NCBI RefSeq assembly: GCF_020010925.1
Contig: NZ_JAGJBZ010000003.1
Coordinates: 496,001-560,000, forward strand
Length of the DNA: 64,000 nt
Source: Streptomyces griseiscabiei
GTDB lineage: Bacteria; Actinomycetota; Actinomycetes; Streptomycetales; Streptomycetaceae
Reading direction: 5' to 3'
Shown: positions 61,283-64,000 of the stretch, piece by piece
Position numbering within the stretch: the first letter of the stretch is position 1
How the letters are laid out: every line of letters starts with the position of its first letter
Notes under the pieces: generated by a model
What the model was told of the DNA's origin: nothing
Databases searched by the model: none
The model's input: the letters and a program-made list of their open reading frames with translations, nothing else
Position numbers and translations under genes: made by a program

Positions 61283-62533
61283 GTGACCCGGCGGTTCAAG
61301 GTGCTGGTGCTGCTCGTGGCGCTGCTGCTGGTGTCCGCGGGCGGCATGGTGGCGGTGTGGTCGGAGCGGGACGACGAGCCGGTGACCATCCTCGGGCCGT
61401 GGACCGACGCCCAGGGGGAGCAGTTCGAGGAGGTGCTGCGGGGCTTCGGCATCCCCTTCGAGTACCAGGGCACGGCGGCCCAGCGCGAGGTGCTGCTGTC
61501 CAAGGTGCAGTCGGGGGAACCCCCGGACATCGCGATCATGCCGGGCGTCGGTGAACTCGCCGAGTACGCCGCCCAGAACCGGCTGGAGCCGTTGAACGAC
61601 CTCTACGCGGAGGAGGAGTACGGCGCCCCCTGGAACCCGGTGAGCGGGCCCTCGAAGGACGCGTACTGGGTCCCGGTCAAGGCCGACCTGAAGAGCATCG
61701 TCTGGTACCGCGAGGGCGAGCGCCCGGTGAACTCGCCCGCGCCCCTGGCGAGTTGGTGCGTCGGCATGGGGGACGACGGCGCCTCCGGCTGGCCCGGCAG
61801 CGACTGGATCGAGGATCTCGTCCTGCAGCGGGAGGGCCCGGGTGTCTACGGCGGGTGGGCGCTCGGCGACGCCGCGGTGCCCTGGACGGGGACAGCGGTG
61901 CGCGGCGCGTGGGAGGCGTGGGCCGGTCTGCTGCGGCAGGACGAGAAGGCGGCCCGGCGCGCCCTGCTCACCGACCACCGCGGCGTGTCCGGCGGGCACG
62001 GTCTGCTCTTCGGCGCGGCGGACGGATGCTCCCTGGAACACCAGGGTTCCTTCGCCCGCTCGTTCTACGGGTCGAAGGGGCGGCAGGCGGGGCTGACGGA
62101 CTCCGCCCCGCTGCTGCCCGGCGGCGGCTACCGGGTCCGCGCCCACGAGGTGACCGGTGACTTCGCGGCGCTGTTCGGCGACCGGTCGCGGGCCCGCGAC
62201 CTCATCGGACGGCTGGCCTCCCGGGAGGGCCAGCAGAAGTGGGCCGAGACCGCGGACGTCTTCTCGGCGAACCGGCGGGTGCGGCCGGGTGACAGCCCCC
62301 TCGAACAGCAGATCGCCCGGCGGCTCACCGGCACGGGCCCCCGCTGTCTCGACGCCTCCGACGTCATGCCCCCGGCCGTCCGGGACGCCTTCTACGAGGC
62401 CGTCCTCCTCACCATCGCCCGCGCGGCCGCCGGGAAGGACCTCGACGTTCCGGGGCTGCTGGCGGACGTACAGAAGGTGGCGGAGGCACAGCCGGACCGG
62501 GCTCCGGCGTTGCGGACGGTGTGCAGCACGTAG
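61283..62533 (+). CDS. ABC-type extracellular solute-binding protein (family 1-like), GlnH position
   Basis: 416 aa. An N-terminal hydrophobic segment (VLVLLVALLLVSAGGMVAVW) without a lipobox cysteine makes it secreted or membrane-anchored rather than a lipoprotein. The body follows the periplasmic-binding-protein plan (LLSKVQSGEPPDIAIMPGVGELAEYA, DAYWVPVKADLKSIVWY). No permease or ABC ATPase gene is near, so a sensing role through the GlnX-like protein fits better than transport. The GTG at 61283 follows GGGGGAGG and is 28 bp after the preceding stop. Confidence 0.8.
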   Translation: MTRRFKVLVLLVALLLVSAGGMVAVWSERDDEPVTILGPWTDAQGEQFEEVLRGFGIPFEYQGTAAQREVLLSKVQSGEPPDIAIMPGVGELAEYAAQNRLEPLNDLYAEEEYGAPWNPVSGPSKDAYWVPVKADLKSIVWYREGERPVNSPAPLASWCVGMGDDGASGWPGSDWIEDLVLQREGPGVYGGWALGDAAVPWTGTAVRGAWEAWAGLLRQDEKAARRALLTDHRGVSGGHGLLFGAADGCSLEHQGSFARSFYGSKGRQAGLTDSAPLLPGGGYRVRAHEVTGDFAALFGDRSRARDLIGRLASREGQQKWAETADVFSANRRVRPGDSPLEQQIARRLTGTGPRCLDASDVMPPAVRDAFYEAVLLTIARAAAGKDLDVPGLLADVQKVAEAQPDRAPALRTVCST

Positions 62534-62612
62534 TCCGCACGTGGTCCGCTCGTGGGCGCACGTGGCCGCTCGTGTGTGGTCCGCTCCTGGTCGCACGTGG
62601 CCGCTCGTGGTC
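62534..62612. repeat. Short GTGGTCCGCTCGTG-type repeats in a convergent intergenic gap
   Basis: Repeated CGCACGTGG(T)CCGCTCGTG units fill the gap between two convergent genes. The repeat may also serve as a terminator, but no single clean stem is visible. Confidence 0.5.
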
Positions 62613-62624
62613 CGCGGCGGCGTG

Positions 62625-63593
62625 TCAGCGGGGCTCGGGGCGGGAGGCGTGGAAGGTGCGGCGGTAGGCGTCCGGGGGGACGCCCAGGGTGCGGTGGAAG
62701 TGGCGGCGCAGGGTGGCGGCGGTGCCCATGCCGGTGGCGGTCGCGATGGTGTCGACGCTGTGCACGGTGGTCTCCAGGAGTTCCTGGGCGCGCCGGACGC
62801 GCTGGGTGAGGAGCCACTGGAGCGGGGTGGTGCCGGTGGCCGCGTGGAAGTGGCGGGTGAGGGTGCGGGAGCTCATGTTCGCCCGGCGGGCCAGGTCCTC
62901 GACGGTCAGGGGCTGGTCGAGGCGTTCGAGGACCCAGGGCAGCAGGTCGGTCAGCGGGTGGTCGTCGCGCAGGGGGACCGGCGCGGGGACGAACTGGGCC
63001 TGACCGCCGGAACGGTGCGGGGGGACGACCAGCCGGCGGGCCACCGTGTTGGCCGCTGCCGAGCCGTGGTCGAGGCGGACCAGGTGCAGACAGAGGTCCA
63101 TCGCGGCGGCCTTGCCCGCCGAGGTGAGCACGCTGCCGTTGTCGACGTAGAGGACGTCCGGGTCGACCTCCACCTCGGGGAAGCGGGCGGCCAGGACGTC
63201 CGTGTGGGCCCAGTGTGTGGTCGCCCGGCGGCCGTTCAGCAGGCCCGCGGCGGCCAGTACGAACGCGCCGGTGCAGAGCGAGGCGATACGCGCGCCCGCG
63301 TCGTGCGCCGCGCGCACCGCCTCGACCAGGGCGGCGGGCGGCTCCTCGTCCACATCGGCCCAGCCGGGGACGATCACCGTGTCGGCCTCGGCGAGCCGGT
63401 CCAGGCCGTGGTCCGGCTCCAGCCGGAAGCGGCCCACCGTGACGGGGCCGGGACCGCAGAGGACGAACTCGTACCAGGGAGCCACCAGATGCGAGAGGTC
63501 GGAGCCGAACACCTCGTGGGCCAGGGAGAGTTCGAAGTGCAGCATGCCGTCGGTGACGGCCATGGCGAGGGTGGTCCCGTCCGGTGTGGGCAT
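62625..63593 (-). CDS. GlxA-family regulator (DJ-1/PfpI domain + AraC HTH)
   Basis: 322 aa. Residues 1-190 are a DJ-1/PfpI-like domain (ADTVIVPGWADVDE, ASLCTGAFVLAAAGLL with the nucleophile-elbow Cys, TTHWAHTDVLAARFP). Residues 215-315 are two AraC-type helix-turn-helix motifs (LARRANMSSRTLTRHFHAATG and IATATGMGTAATLRRHFHRTLG). The family acts as transcription regulators. It is divergent from the oxidoreductase gene at 63704, a likely target. Confidence 0.92.
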   Translation of the reverse strand: MPTPDGTTLAMAVTDGMLHFELSLAHEVFGSDLSHLVAPWYEFVLCGPGPVTVGRFRLEPDHGLDRLAEADTVIVPGWADVDEEPPAALVEAVRAAHDAGARIASLCTGAFVLAAAGLLNGRRATTHWAHTDVLAARFPEVEVDPDVLYVDNGSVLTSAGKAAAMDLCLHLVRLDHGSAAANTVARRLVVPPHRSGGQAQFVPAPVPLRDDHPLTDLLPWVLERLDQPLTVEDLARRANMSSRTLTRHFHAATGTTPLQWLLTQRVRRAQELLETTVHSVDTIATATGMGTAATLRRHFHRTLGVPPDAYRRTFHASRPEPR

Positions 63594-63703
63594 GTCGGAA
63601 AGTGTACGGGCATCGTCGTTCCGGACACTCGTGGTGGCGCTCCGCTCCCGGAAGGATGGCGGTGTCGGGGCGGTCGGCGCCCCCGGGAACGCGGGGAGAA
63701 CTC

Positions 63704-64000
63704 ATGGCTACGGGGAGCGCGGAGCGGATGCGGAGTGCGGGGCGCGCGGGGCGTACGGTCGCGGTGTTCGGGGCGTACGGGCACACCGGGCGCTTCGTGG
63801 TGGCGGAGCTGCGGGCGCGCGGGTTCGTGCCGGTGGCGGTCGGGCGGGACGCGGGGAAGCTGCGGGCGCTCGTCGCGGATCAGCCGGGGACGGGGACGGG
63901 GACGGGGACGGGGGCGGGGACGGGGGCGGGGACGAAGCCGGCGCTCGACGCGCGGGTGGCCTCCGTCGGTGAACCGGCCTCGCTGGACCGGGCGTTGGCC
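63704..64000 (+). CDS. NAD(P)-binding oxidoreductase (saccharopine dehydrogenase-like), 3' part off the window
   Basis: 99 codons visible. VAVFGAYGHTGRFVVAELRARG is a Rossmann nucleotide-binding start with GxxGxTG, followed by VAVGRDAGKLRALV. A hexamer-derived Thr/Gly/Ala run follows, then ARVASVGEPASLDRAL, typical of saccharopine dehydrogenase-like or NmrA-like proteins. The ATG has GGGGAGAA upstream. It is divergent from the GlxA-type gene. Confidence 0.75.
   Translation, partial: MATGSAERMRSAGRAGRTVAVFGAYGHTGRFVVAELRARGFVPVAVGRDAGKLRALVADQPGTGTGTGTGAGTGAGTKPALDARVASVGEPASLDRALA
63885..63934. repeat. GGGGAC/GGGGGC hexamer tandem repeat inside the oxidoreductase gene
   Basis: About eight head-to-tail hexamers encode alternating Gly-Thr and Gly-Ala. 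The length is a multiple of three, so copy-number change keeps the frame. Confidence 0.8.

Noticed and set aside
54748..61539. A 2263-codon open frame on the minus strand
   Set aside because: It is antisense to the trypsin-STAND, PknG-like, VWA, GlnX-like and solute-binding genes, all of which have recognisable domains. Length comes from GC-rich codon bias and 15-bp repeats. Its translation is arginine/proline low complexity.

Overview
This is a high-GC window with strong G/C third-position bias, GTG and TTG starts, and BldG and WhiB-type regulators. It is best read as a Streptomyces (or close relative) chromosome. The left part follows the well-known bldG / topA neighbourhood of Streptomyces.

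Layout. (1) 1-21338 is core chromosome: a DECH helicase cut by the window edge, divergent from bldG and its anti-sigma partner; a K+-independent proton-pumping pyrophosphatase; a lipoprotein; a two-domain methyltransferase; a transmembrane Ser/Thr kinase; topA; an MFS-thymidylate kinase-coiled-coil fusion; DNA polymerase III delta'; a secreted tripeptidyl aminopeptidase; and tRNA-Thr(CGU). (2) 21777-23678 is a VirD4/TraG-like coupling ATPase, visibly less GC-rich, followed by about 1 kb without a convincing gene. (3) 24724-36391 is an accessory, probably biosynthetic island. It holds an Asp/AsnRS-like class II synthetase and a tightly overlapping six-gene minus operon (class I methyltransferase-fold protein, CysRS paralogue, fold-III PLP decarboxylase, Mrp-type ATPase, APH-type kinase, thymidylate-kinase-like protein). 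It also holds a GNAT/FemAB-like acyltransferase, an MccF-like S66 peptidase with its full catalytic triad, an isolated tRNA-Cys(GCA), an HPr-kinase-like protein and a CYTH-like protein. (4) 36605-40124 holds an EccA-like AAA+ ATPase, a small protein and a WhiB-domain regulator with a long C-terminal extension. (5) 40252-53353 is a chromosomal type IV secretion-like locus: TcpC/VirB8-like, VirB2-like, TcpE-like, VirB4-like and VirB6-like proteins, a lipoprotein, two membrane-anchored proteins and a three-domain cell-wall hydrolase. No relaxase, integrase or replication gene is seen. (6) 53394-62533 holds a Trypco2-type small protein divergent from an operon of trypsin-STAND NTPase, PknG-like kinase, VWA/zinc-ribbon protein, four-TM GlnX-like protein and solute-binding protein. 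(7) 62625-64000 holds a GlxA-type regulator and the start of an NAD(P)-binding oxidoreductase.

How they may work together. The main candidate for something new is the island in (3). The parts list recalls microcin C-type Trojan-horse aminoacyl-nucleotide antibiotics: a SAM-fold protein plus PLP decarboxylase as in MccD/MccE, an MccF-like peptidase and a GNAT. Here, however, aminoacyl-tRNA synthetase homologues are present and no MccB-like E1 enzyme is seen. An alternative reading is tRNA-dependent amino-acid transfer, using the CysRS, the tRNA-Cys and the FemAB-like transferase. The second notable assembly is (6), which appears to couple a PknG/GlnX/GlnH-style nutrient-sensing relay to a protease-STAND conflict-type effector. 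All functional statements come from reading motifs by eye; no searches were run.
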